This document shows, piece after piece, positions 16,762-25,045 of a DNA stretch of 64,000 bases. The stretch spans positions 62,001 through 126,000 of the forward strand of contig NZ_BOML01000012.1 of NCBI RefSeq assembly GCF_016862175.1, given 5' to 3'. Numbering within the stretch: the stretch's first letter is position 1; each line of letters begins with the position of its first letter. The position numbers were made by a program, and so were the translations under genes. A model generated the notes under the pieces. The model saw nothing but the letters and a program-made list of their open reading frames with translations. It did no database searches and was not told where the DNA came from. This stretch comes from Paractinoplanes durhamensis (GTDB taxonomy: Bacteria > Actinomycetota > Actinomycetes > Mycobacteriales > Micromonosporaceae).

Positions 16762-18171
16762 TCAGCCCGGTCCGAGCCCGGCCCCGACGTCCACCGTCGG
16801 GGCCGGATTCGTCAGTAGGGCGGCCTTGTCCGGTTTCCCGGCCGGCGTCAGCGGGACCCGGCCGATCACGGTGACCGTCCTGGGCCGCCCGGAACCGGAG
16901 ACCAGGGCGCGCAGCGCGTCCGGGTCCGGGGTGGTGCCCGGGGCAGCGACGACGAAAGCGTGGACGGCCTCGCCGGTCTCGTCGTCGGGAGCACCGACGA
17001 CGTAGGCCTCGGCCACGTCGGGGTGGGCGGCCAGGGCGCGTTCCACCGGGCCGGCGTAGACCAGTTCGGCGTGCACGATGATGACGTCCCGGGCCCGGCC
17101 CACCAGCCGCAGCCGGCCCTCGCCGTCGAACTCGGCCAGGTCGCGGGTGCGCACCCAGCCGCCGGTGAACACGCCGGCGCTCTCGGCCGGGTCGTTCCAG
17201 TAGGCGCTCGCCTGGGCGGGGGTGCGGACGTAGAGCTCGCCCTCGCGCAGGGACAGCTGCACCGCGGGCGGCGGTCGGCCCACGGTGGTCAGGGCGGCCG
17301 GGTCGGCCAGCATCTCGGCGGGGGTCAGCATGGCGATCATGCCGGTTTCGGTCTGGCCGTAGCCGTGGAAGATCACCGGGCCGAGCACGTCCAGGGCGGT
17401 CCGCAGCCGGCCCGGGTCCAGCGGTGAGCCGGACACCATCAGGGCTCGCAGCGAACCGAGGTCGGCCGGGTTCTGCTGCTGGTCGTGCACGAGCTGGTGC
17501 AGGCGGCCGACGGTGATCACGCCGGCGGTGGCCCGGTGCCGGGTGATCGCCGCCGGGTAACCGGGCGGGAGGGCGGACACCAGGGTTCCGCCGGCGGCCA
17601 GCGACAGGATTCCGTACTCGAGCATCACCTGGCTGGTCAGCGACCCGAACACCAGGTACCGGCCGAGGCCGGCGGCCAGTGTGCGGATCGCGGGTGGCCA
17701 CCGGTCGGGGTGGGCGGCCCAGGCGGCGGACATCGCCGCGTACGTCTGGACGCAGCCCTTCGGGTCGCCGGTGCTGCCGCTGGTGTAGATCACCCGGGCG
17801 GGGCCGGCCGGCCGGCCGGACGCGTGCAGCGGCACACCGTCGTCGGGGAAGTCCAGCAGCCCGGCGAGCCGGTCGGGGTCGAGGAGGGACGCGTCGGTCG
17901 ACGCCAGCACGTCCGGGACCTGGTCGGGGCGGCAGGCCACCACCCGGGCACCGACCGCGAAGGAGGCGATCACCGCGGCGAACGCCTCCGGGTCGACGCC
18001 GAGCACCGGCACCAGGCCATCCCCGGGCCGGACCCCCAGGCGGCGCAGGCCGGCCGCGACCCGGCGGATCAGCGACGACATCTGCGTCCCCGACACGTGC
18101 CGGTCGCCGTGCTCGAACACGGTCCGGTCGCCGGCCTTCTCCAGAAGGTCAAGAACGGCCTGGGGCCACAT
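16762..18171 (-). CDS. Class I adenylate-forming enzyme (acyl-AMP/CoA ligase)
   Basis: A 469-residue ANL-superfamily enzyme. The P-loop is VIYTSGSTGDPKGC (about 127-140), GYGQTETG is the A5 motif, GGWVRTRDLAEFDGEG and LVGRARDVI are A7/A8, and TPAGKPDK carries the A10 lysine. It is shorter than usual CoA ligases (500-550). It lies one base after the upstream flavoprotein gene on the same strand, so it belongs to the MIO-lyase locus, where it probably activates an aromatic acid. CoA-ligase and acyl-AMP transfer roles cannot be told apart by eye. Confidence 0.85.
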   Translation of the reverse strand: MWPQAVLDLLEKAGDRTVFEHGDRHVSGTQMSSLIRRVAAGLRRLGVRPGDGLVPVLGVDPEAFAAVIASFAVGARVVACRPDQVPDVLASTDASLLDPDRLAGLLDFPDDGVPLHASGRPAGPARVIYTSGSTGDPKGCVQTYAAMSAAWAAHPDRWPPAIRTLAAGLGRYLVFGSLTSQVMLEYGILSLAAGGTLVSALPPGYPAAITRHRATAGVITVGRLHQLVHDQQQNPADLGSLRALMVSGSPLDPGRLRTALDVLGPVIFHGYGQTETGMIAMLTPAEMLADPAALTTVGRPPPAVQLSLREGELYVRTPAQASAYWNDPAESAGVFTGGWVRTRDLAEFDGEGRLRLVGRARDVIIVHAELVYAGPVERALAAHPDVAEAYVVGAPDDETGEAVHAFVVAAPGTTPDPDALRALVSGSGRPRTVTVIGRVPLTPAGKPDKAALLTNPAPTVDVGAGLGPG

Positions 18172-18172
18172 G

Positions 18173-19681
18173 TCAGAGGACGGTCTTGAGGAAAGCGGCG
18201 AGGGGCTGCTGGTGCACGGGTGGCAGGTTCCACTCGTTCTCCAGGTTCTCCGCCATGTGGTGGGTGCCGACCAGCTTTCCGGCGGCGTAGGCGCGGACCA
18301 CCGGGTGCAGGTAGGACGCGTCGGCGGCGGCGTCCGCGTCGTTCTCGGCCACCCGGGGGACGGTGATGTCGAACGGGTCTACCTGGTCGTGGTCCGGGCC
18401 GTATTCGAGGGTCACCACGAAACCGTCGCCGTACTCCTGGTGGAACAGCGCCACCGGGACTTCTTCGAGGTAGCGGCCGTCGGGCAGGATCACGTCGGCC
18501 ATCACCGCGAACTGCTGCCACAGGCCGGACGTGCGGTTGATGCGGGCGATCACCGCGTCGGTGATCGCCTCCGGCGTCGGTTCCAGCGCGGTGGACGGCC
18601 ACGGCCGGTCGTGGTGGCGGGCGTTGAGGATGCGGTGCAGCGCCCGGGTGCCGTAGCGGAAGCCGTGGATGAACCCGTTCGTCGACTTCTTGAAGTCGCG
18701 CTGCTGGGTGACGGTGCCGGCGAAGTACAGGCCGGGCACGTTCACCGACTCGTACGCGGGGGTCTGCGCCGGGAACCGGTCGTTGATCGCCAGTTCCGGG
18801 CGGCACGAGGCGTCGAACACCGAGGCGTCGAACGCGAAACCGGTGCACGCGATGATCCGGTCGTACTTGAGCAGTCTGGTTTTCTCCACGGTCCGCGCGT
18901 ACCGGAAGGAAATCTGGAAGCCGCCGCCGTCGCGGCGGGTGATGTTCTCGACGGTGCCGTCGAGGACGGCGTTCTGGGATTTCAGCTGGTAGGTGTCGAG
19001 GAAGTTGTTGTTGACCGCGCGCAGATGCCCGACGTAGTGGGTCTGCCAGGCCAGTTTGATCGAGTGCGGGCCGGCCACGTGCACGACCGCGGCGGTCTCG
19101 ACGAGGGCGTCGGCGGTCTCGAACCCGGAGTTGCCCTTGCCGATGATCAGGACCCGCTGGTTGACGAAGCCGGCCGGGTCGACGCTGACCGTGTCGTAGC
19201 GTTCCACCAGGTCGATGCCGGGAATGTCGGGGATGTGCATGCGGGACACCCCGGTCGCCATGATCACCCGTTTGGCCCGATAGGAATCACCCGCGGTGAC
19301 CACGAACTCGTCGTCGTCCTTGACGACCCGCGTCACCCGCGCGTCGTAGCGGACCGCCAGGCCGGCCGCGACGTCACCCAGGTAGCGGACCAGGTCGTCG
19401 GCGGACGGGAAATAGCGGTCGCTGTAGTGCTTGAACAGCAGCGCCGGGTCGTCGAGCAGCAGCGAATTCCAGTCCGAGCGCAGGTTGAACTCCGGATCGG
19501 CCGACCCGGTCCACACCTTGTTGATCGAGATGAGCTGCCGGTGCCGCGGATACGTGCGGAAGAACGTTCCGGCCGCCGGCCCGGCTTCGAGGACCAGATA
19601 GTCGTGGCCGTCGCGCTCCAGCAGGGACGCCAGCTGCAACCCGGCCGGACCAGCCCCGATGATCAGGTAGTCGTGCGTCAT
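18173..19681 (-). CDS. FOXRED2-like FAD-dependent oxidoreductase A
   Basis: A 502-residue flavoprotein. The N-terminal FAD Rossmann motif is YLIIGAGPAGLQL (5-17), a second nucleotide-binding motif is VLIIGKGNSGFETAD, and an ATG motif is VIMATGVS. The segments YPRHRQLISINK, FNLRSDWNSLL and GFIHGFRYGTRALH closely match FOXRED2-type flavoproteins related to flavin monooxygenases. It is a paralogue of the protein at 21241-22740 and diverges from the MIO-lyase gene. TACGTT lies six bases upstream of ATG 19681. Reaction unknown; N- or C-oxygenation of an amine or aromatic intermediate is plausible. Confidence 0.82.
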   Translation of the reverse strand: MTHDYLIIGAGPAGLQLASLLERDGHDYLVLEAGPAAGTFFRTYPRHRQLISINKVWTGSADPEFNLRSDWNSLLLDDPALLFKHYSDRYFPSADDLVRYLGDVAAGLAVRYDARVTRVVKDDDEFVVTAGDSYRAKRVIMATGVSRMHIPDIPGIDLVERYDTVSVDPAGFVNQRVLIIGKGNSGFETADALVETAAVVHVAGPHSIKLAWQTHYVGHLRAVNNNFLDTYQLKSQNAVLDGTVENITRRDGGGFQISFRYARTVEKTRLLKYDRIIACTGFAFDASVFDASCRPELAINDRFPAQTPAYESVNVPGLYFAGTVTQQRDFKKSTNGFIHGFRYGTRALHRILNARHHDRPWPSTALEPTPEAITDAVIARINRTSGLWQQFAVMADVILPDGRYLEEVPVALFHQEYGDGFVVTLEYGPDHDQVDPFDITVPRVAENDADAAADASYLHPVVRAYAAGKLVGTHHMAENLENEWNLPPVHQQPLAAFLKTVL

Positions 19682-19743
19682 GCCCGGAACGTACGCAGGC
19701 GATTTCAGAGGGTTCTGAGATTCCGTCCCTACCGTCCGCCGGC
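19682..19743. promoter_or_regulatory. Divergent promoter of the MIO-lyase locus with palindrome
   Basis: Rightward: TACCGT (19730-19735) eight bases before ATG 19744. Leftward: TACGTT (19693-19688) six bases before ATG 19681. Between them lies the palindrome TCAGA-GGGT-TCTGA (19705-19718), positioned to act as an operator for both. The rightward block TTCTGAGATTCCGTCCCTAC resembles the block before the second flavoprotein gene (21208-21232), so both are probably co-regulated. Confidence 0.55.
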
Positions 19744-21204
19744 ATGGACCTCGCCGCCGCGCTGCACCCGGCCGACCTGACCGCCGCCCGCCACCCGATC
19801 ACCGTCACCCTCGGCCCCGACCGGCGGGAAATCCTGGCGCAGGGCCGGGATTTCCTGACCAAGGTGCTCGGCGACGACCGGGCCGTCTACGGCAGCACCA
19901 CCGGCTTCGGCGCCCTCGTCGGGTATGCGGGCCGGGCCGATCTGCGGGATCAGGCCGACAACACCCTCGCGCATCTCGGCGCCGGGCAGGGCCCCGACCT
20001 TGACCCGGCGCTGGTCCGCGCCACCCTGCTCGTCCGGGCCCGGTCCCTGGCTCAGGGCGCGTCGGGGGTGTCCCCGCACGTGGTGGACGCGCTGATCGCG
20101 ATGCTCGGCACCACGTTCGCCCCGGCCGTGCCCCGCTACGGGTCGGTCGGCGCCAGCGGCGACCTCATCCCGCTGGGCGCGGCCGCGCAGGCTTTGCGCG
20201 GGCACGGATATGCAAACGTCGACGGCGTGCGGATGCCCGCAGCGCAAGCCCTGGACCAGGCCGGCCTGACGAAACTGCCGCTCGACGGCCGTGACGCGCT
20301 CGCCCTGGTCAACGGCACCTCGCTGACCACCGCGGCGCTGAGCCTGGCCGTGACCCGGACCAGGGCCGCGCACCGGGCCATGCAGGACCTGACCTGCCTG
20401 CTCGCCGACCTGCTCGGCTGCGACCCGCAGTTCCTCGACGACCGGCTGATCCGCCGCTACGCGCACCCCGGCGCGGTCACCGTCGCCGACGGGATGCGCG
20501 CCACCCTCACCGGCTGCACGCCCACTACAAAAAGGCCGCTACAAGAGCCGTACAGCATCCGCTGCTCCCCGCAACTGCTCGGCGCGGCCGAGGACGCCCT
20601 GCGCTACATCGACGGGGTCGTCGACGCCGACCTCGCCGGGGTCAGCGACAACCCGCTGTTCTTCCCCGGCGACGACACCGTCGTGCACGGCGGGAACTTC
20701 TTCGGCCAGCCCGCCGCGTTCGCCGCCGACCTGCTCACCGGCGTCGAGGCGCAGATCGGCAACCTCGCCGAACGGCAACTCGACCTGCTCGTCGACCCGA
20801 ACCGCAACGGCGGCCTCCCGCCGATGCTCGCCGCCGGGCCCGGCCGGCAGCACGGCCTGCAAGGCGTCCAGCTCGCCTCCACCGCGCTGATCGCCGAGAT
20901 CCGCCGCGACGCGATGCCGGCCGGGATGCAGAGCCTGCCGACCAACCTGCACAACCAGGACGTCGTCCCGTTCGGCACCCAGGCCGCCCTGCGCGCCCTC
21001 GACCAGACCGCACTGCTGCGGCTGCTCTGCGGATCCCTCGCGCTCGGGTTGCGGCAGGCCGTGCACGTCGGTGCCCGCCGCCCCACCGCCGGCGGGACGA
21101 GCGCGCTGCTCGCCGATCTCGAGCAGATCGCGCCGGTCGACCCGGACCGGCCCCTGGAGCAGGACGTGCGCACCGCCGCGGCGATCTGCTGCGACCGGTA
21201 CTGA
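19744..21204 (+). CDS. MIO-type aromatic amino acid ammonia-lyase or aminomutase
   Basis: A 486-residue member of the HAL/PAL/TAL family. The Ala137-Ser138-Gly139 triad in GSVGASGDLIPL cyclises to the MIO electrophile; Tyr49 in VYGSTTGFG is the catalytic base loop. QEPYSIRCSPQ and GGNFFGQPAAF line the active site. His77-Leu78 (TLAHL) fall where tyrosine ammonia-lyases carry His-Leu, suggesting tyrosine as substrate; that is inference. Lyase and aminomutase cannot be separated from sequence alone. It is the central gene between two paralogous flavoproteins and upstream of oxidase and P450-like genes. Confidence 0.9.
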   Translation: MDLAAALHPADLTAARHPITVTLGPDRREILAQGRDFLTKVLGDDRAVYGSTTGFGALVGYAGRADLRDQADNTLAHLGAGQGPDLDPALVRATLLVRARSLAQGASGVSPHVVDALIAMLGTTFAPAVPRYGSVGASGDLIPLGAAAQALRGHGYANVDGVRMPAAQALDQAGLTKLPLDGRDALALVNGTSLTTAALSLAVTRTRAAHRAMQDLTCLLADLLGCDPQFLDDRLIRRYAHPGAVTVADGMRATLTGCTPTTKRPLQEPYSIRCSPQLLGAAEDALRYIDGVVDADLAGVSDNPLFFPGDDTVVHGGNFFGQPAAFAADLLTGVEAQIGNLAERQLDLLVDPNRNGGLPPMLAAGPGRQHGLQGVQLASTALIAEIRRDAMPAGMQSLPTNLHNQDVVPFGTQAALRALDQTALLRLLCGSLALGLRQAVHVGARRPTAGGTSALLADLEQIAPVDPDRPLEQDVRTAAAICCDRY

Positions 21205-21207
21205 TAT

Positions 21208-21240
21208 TTCTCTGATTTCCGGTTCCTACCGTCAACGACC
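21208..21240 (+). promoter_or_regulatory. Promoter of flavoprotein B, similar to that of the MIO gene
   Basis: TACCGT at 21227-21232 lies eight bases before GTG 21241. The preceding TTCTCTGATTTCCGGTTCC resembles TTCTGAGATTCCGTCCC before the MIO gene. Same hexamer, same spacing and a similar upstream block point to shared control. Confidence 0.5.
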
Positions 21241-22740
21241 GTGACGCTCGATTACCTGATCATCGGGGCCGGGCCGGCCGGCTTGCAGCTCGGCGCGCTG
21301 CTGGAAGCCGACGGCGACAGCGACTACCTCATCCTCGAAGCGGCCGACGTGCCCGGGGCGTTCTTCCGCACATTCCCGCGGCACCGGCAACTGATCTCCA
21401 TCAACAAGCCGCACACCGGGACCAGCGACCCGGAGCTGAACCTGCGCCTGGACTGGAATTCGCTGCTGTCGAGCGAGGACCTGTTGTTCACCAGCTACAC
21501 CGGCCGGTATTTCCCGGACGCCGACGTCATGGTCCGCTACCTGGCCGACTTCGCCGCCAAGACCGGCGTGAAGATCCGGTACAACGCGCGGGTCACGCGG
21601 GTTTTCCGCCGCGACGGCGTGTTCGTCGTGGTGGCCGGCGGCGAAGAGCATCACGCCCGACGGGTGATCATGGCTACCGGTGTGTCCCGGATGAACATCC
21701 CCGACATTCCCGGCATCGAGCTCGCCGAACGCTACGACACGATGCCGACCGACCCGGCCGGCTACGAAGACCAGCGGGTTCTGATCCTCGGCAAGGGCAA
21801 CTCGGCGTTCGAGACCGCCGACGCGCTCATCGAGACCACCACCCTGATCCACGTCGCCGGGCCCAGCTCGGTGCGGCTCGCCTGGCGCACCCATTTCGTC
21901 GGGCACCTGCGGGCGGTCAACAACAACTTCCTCGACACCTACCAGCTGAAATCCGCCAACGCCGTCCTCGACGGCACCGTGCGCGGCATCGCGAAGGACG
22001 GCGACGAACTGGTCGTCACGTTCGCGTTCTCCCGCGCGAACGAGGTCACCAAACAGTTGCGCTACGACCGGGTCCTCGCCTGCACCGGATTCGCGTTCGA
22101 CGCGTCGGTCTTCGACGAAACCTGCCGGCCGGAACTGGCCATCAACGACCGGTTCCCGGCGCAGACCGCCGCCTGGGAATCGGTCAACATTCCCGGCCTG
22201 TATTTCGCCGGCACCATCACCCAGCAGCGGGATTTCAAGAAATCCACCAGCGGTTTCATCCACGGCTTCCGGTACGCGGTCCGGGCACTGCACAAGGTCC
22301 TCAAGCAGGAGTGGCCGGCCCGCCAGGTCGACCCCACCGCCGCAGCGATCACCGCCGCCGTCATCGAACGCGTCAACCGGTCCTCCGCGCTGTGGCAGCA
22401 GTTCGGGTTCCTCGCCGACATCGTCCTGCCCGACGGCCGCTACCTCGAAGAAATGCCCGTCGCCCTGTTCCACGACAACCACCCCGACGGCCTCGTCGTC
22501 ACCCTCGAATACGGGCCCGACCACGACCAGGTCGACCCGTTCGACATCACCGTCAGCCGCATCGCCCAGGACACCCCCGGACAGGCCCACGACGCCGCCT
22601 ACCTGCACCCCGTCGTCCGCGCCTACGCCGGCGGGCAGCTGGCCGGCACGCACCACCTCGCCGAGAACCTGGAGAACCGGTGGGACCGGCCCGACGTCCA
22701 CGTCGCGCCGCTGACCGCCTTCCTCGCCCGCCACCTATGA
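21241..22740 (+). CDS. FOXRED2-like FAD-dependent oxidoreductase B
   Basis: A 499-residue paralogue of the flavoprotein at 18173-19681, colinear throughout: YLIIGAGPAGLQL, FPRHRQLISINK, LNLRLDWNSLLSS, VLILGKGNSAFETAD, VGHLRAVNNNFLDTYQLK and GFIHGFRYAVRALH. It binds FAD and probably NADPH in the cytoplasm. Its stop overlaps the start of the hydroxyacid oxidase gene (ATGA), placing it in an operon with the oxidase, P450-like and antiporter genes. Two diverged copies around one MIO gene suggest two successive oxidations or two substrates. Confidence 0.83.
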   Translation: MTLDYLIIGAGPAGLQLGALLEADGDSDYLILEAADVPGAFFRTFPRHRQLISINKPHTGTSDPELNLRLDWNSLLSSEDLLFTSYTGRYFPDADVMVRYLADFAAKTGVKIRYNARVTRVFRRDGVFVVVAGGEEHHARRVIMATGVSRMNIPDIPGIELAERYDTMPTDPAGYEDQRVLILGKGNSAFETADALIETTTLIHVAGPSSVRLAWRTHFVGHLRAVNNNFLDTYQLKSANAVLDGTVRGIAKDGDELVVTFAFSRANEVTKQLRYDRVLACTGFAFDASVFDETCRPELAINDRFPAQTAAWESVNIPGLYFAGTITQQRDFKKSTSGFIHGFRYAVRALHKVLKQEWPARQVDPTAAAITAAVIERVNRSSALWQQFGFLADIVLPDGRYLEEMPVALFHDNHPDGLVVTLEYGPDHDQVDPFDITVSRIAQDTPGQAHDAAYLHPVVRAYAGGQLAGTHHLAENLENRWDRPDVHVAPLTAFLARHL

Positions 22741-23729
22741 CCGGCCTCGACCCGGTCCACCGGGACTTCTTCGCCGGTGGCGCCGGGGAGGAACGCACCC
22801 TGCGCGCCAACGAGGACGCCTGGGCCCGCCGCCGGATCATCCCGCGGGTGCTGCGCGGCACCGGGCCGCGCGACCTGCGGACCACCCTGCTCGGCACCGA
22901 CCTGTCGATGCCGGTGCTGATCGCCCCGACCGCGTTCCATTCACTCGCCCACCCGGACGGGGAGGTCGCCACCGCCACCGCGGCGGCCGCCGCCGGCACC
23001 GCGATGATCGTCAGCATGGCCGCGACCCGGCCGATCGAGCAGATCGCCGCCACCGGCGCCACCCTGTGGTTCCAGCTCTACCCGCAACCCGACCTCACCT
23101 TCCAGGACGCCCTCCTCGAACGGGTCACCAAGGCCGGGGTCAAAGCGCTCGTCGTCACCGTCGACTCACCCGTGTTCAGCCACGGGCGCCGCGACCTGCG
23201 CACCGGGTTCACCGACCTGCCGCCCGGGCTGGCCTGCGAGAACATGCGCGACGACACCGGTGTGGTCCGGGACATCACGATGGACGACACACTCAGCTGG
23301 GCACACCTCGACCGGCTGCGCGCCGGCACCGGCCTGCCGGTCGTCCTCAAAGGCATCCTGCACCCCGCCGACGCGCTGCTCGCCGTCGAGCACGGCGCCG
23401 ACGCGGTGATCGTCTCCAACCACGGCGGCCGGCAACTCGACGGTGCGATCGCCACCCTCGACGCCCTGCCCGCCGTCCTCGCCGCCGCCGGCGGGCGGAT
23501 CCCGGTGCTCATCGACGGCGGGATCCGCACCGGCACCGACATCCTCGTCGCGCTCGCCCTCGGCGCGAAAGCCGTTGCGGTCGGACGCCCGGTCATCTGG
23601 GGTCTCGCCGGGGGCGGCGCCCACGGCGTACAGGAAAAACTCGAAACCCTCCGCGCCCAGCTGGACCACAGCCTCGCCCTGGCCGGAGCGCAGCGACCGG
23701 CCGACCTCAGCCCGGACCTGATCGCATGA
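22737..23729 (+). CDS. FMN-dependent alpha-hydroxy-acid oxidizing protein
   Basis: A 330-residue TIM-barrel flavoenzyme of the glycolate/lactate/mandelate oxidase family. PTAFHSLAHPDGE binds the FMN region, Lys in VVLKGIL and catalytic His229 in VSNHGGRQLDG are present, followed by DGGIRTGTD and GRPVIWGLA. It oxidises 2-hydroxy acids to 2-oxo acids. Hydroxymandelate oxidases in aromatic amino acid pathways belong to the same family, which fits the context, but the substrate is not proven. The ATG overlaps the previous stop, and its own stop overlaps the next ATG. Confidence 0.9.
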   Translation: MTGLDPVHRDFFAGGAGEERTLRANEDAWARRRIIPRVLRGTGPRDLRTTLLGTDLSMPVLIAPTAFHSLAHPDGEVATATAAAAAGTAMIVSMAATRPIEQIAATGATLWFQLYPQPDLTFQDALLERVTKAGVKALVVTVDSPVFSHGRRDLRTGFTDLPPGLACENMRDDTGVVRDITMDDTLSWAHLDRLRAGTGLPVVLKGILHPADALLAVEHGADAVIVSNHGGRQLDGAIATLDALPAVLAAAGGRIPVLIDGGIRTGTDILVALALGAKAVAVGRPVIWGLAGGGAHGVQEKLETLRAQLDHSLALAGAQRPADLSPDLIA

Positions 23730-25045
23730 CCGCCGTCGCCGTGATTGTGCTGGTCGTGGTGGCGTGGACGGTGCCGCGGTGGCTGCCGCCCGCCGTGATC
23801 CGCCTCCGCCAGTGGATCTTCACGCGGGTCAACGGGACCGAAGGGATCCCGGTGCCCGGACCGCTCGTCGGCGCCGAACACTTCGCCCGCGTCTACGCCG
23901 ACCCGGCCGCCGACGGGCGCAGCCGCGGCGCCGGACTGTCCGACCTGTTCTGGTACTGGCTCGCCCCCGGCCCGCAGATGCACCAGGAACACCTCGAACC
24001 GGGGGAGCGGTACACAACGGTCGCCCGCACCACCCGGCAGGTCCTCGCCCTTCCCCAGCAGCGCAGCGACGACCTCGCCACCGCCGCCACCCGCCGTTTT
24101 CTGGACGGGCTGCCGGACCGGCGGCTGAGCGTGCGACTGCGGGATCTGATGATGCCGATCTGGGCCGACGTCTACTACGAGGTTGTCTTTCAAGAAAAAT
24201 GCCCGCCTGACGTACGGGATCTGATCGTCGCCAACGCCGACGACGTCGTCACCGCTTTGAAAGGCACCGGGCTGCGGCACATGGACCGCCGTGACCGCCT
24301 CACCCGTTATCTCATCGGCCGCCTCGACGCCGGCACCTGCCCCGTCACACTGCCCAGCCCTTTCACCACCGAAGAAACCGCCTGGTACCTGCAGGGGGCG
24401 TTCTTCAACACCGCCGTCGTGCAGATGTCCGAAGCCATGACGCACATCCTGCTCTGCGCCGCCGGCCGCACCGTTCAGGTCGACGACGACGCCGCCCTCG
24501 ACCGGCTCATCGACGAAACCCTGCGCATACACCCGCTGTTCGGCATCGCCCACCGCATCACCTCCGCCCCCATCAAGGTCGACGACGACACGACGCTGCC
24601 CGCCGGATCCGTGCTGCTGTTCAACTACCTGGCCTTCCAGCGCACCGGCCCCGCCGCCGACGACACCTTCGACCCCGACCGGTGGCTGACGATCAAACGC
24701 AAGGACGCCCACTTCATCCCGTACGGCGTGACCGCGAACCGGGCCTGCCCGGCCCGCGGCGTCGCCCCCGTCATGCTGCGCGCCGCCACCCGGGAGATCC
24801 TGCGCCGCTACACCGTCGCCTCGTCGGCCGCGCACACCCGGTCGCTGCCCAGCCGCGGCCCCGCCTACCTGACCCCCGCCGGCGTGGGCGGCCCGGGCCG
24901 CGTACGGCTGGCGCTGATGCGGCTACGGGACCGGTGGGCCGACGCCGGCCGGTCCCTGCAACAGCTCGCCCTCGGCACCTGGATGGTCGCCGACGCCCGC
25001 CGGCAACGCCTGTGCACCACCTACTTCGAGGAGGTACGGCAGTGA
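23726..25045 (+). CDS. Membrane-anchored cytochrome P450-like protein
   Basis: A 439-residue protein. Residues 1-17 form a hydrophobic helix (MTAVAVIVLVVVAW), unusual for bacterial P450s. The K-helix ExxR is in DETLRIHP, the PERF-like region is DDTFDPDRWL, and the heme loop FIPYGVTANRACPARG places Cys341 as ligand. That loop has two extra residues between the Gly and the Arg and CPARG instead of CxG, so heme binding needs testing. The C-terminal 60 residues are a basic extension. It is fully coupled to its neighbours by ATGA/GTGA overlaps. Confidence 0.75.
   Translation: MTAVAVIVLVVVAWTVPRWLPPAVIRLRQWIFTRVNGTEGIPVPGPLVGAEHFARVYADPAADGRSRGAGLSDLFWYWLAPGPQMHQEHLEPGERYTTVARTTRQVLALPQQRSDDLATAATRRFLDGLPDRRLSVRLRDLMMPIWADVYYEVVFQEKCPPDVRDLIVANADDVVTALKGTGLRHMDRRDRLTRYLIGRLDAGTCPVTLPSPFTTEETAWYLQGAFFNTAVVQMSEAMTHILLCAAGRTVQVDDDAALDRLIDETLRIHPLFGIAHRITSAPIKVDDDTTLPAGSVLLFNYLAFQRTGPAADDTFDPDRWLTIKRKDAHFIPYGVTANRACPARGVAPVMLRAATREILRRYTVASSAAHTRSLPSRGPAYLTPAGVGGPGRVRLALMRLRDRWADAGRSLQQLALGTWMVADARRQRLCTTYFEEVRQ

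Noticed and set aside
22737-23729. Hydroxymandelate oxidase of a glycopeptide (hydroxyphenylglycine) pathway
   Set aside because: The family fits, but hydroxymandelate synthase and the aminotransferase of that pathway are absent, and the MIO lyase is not part of it.
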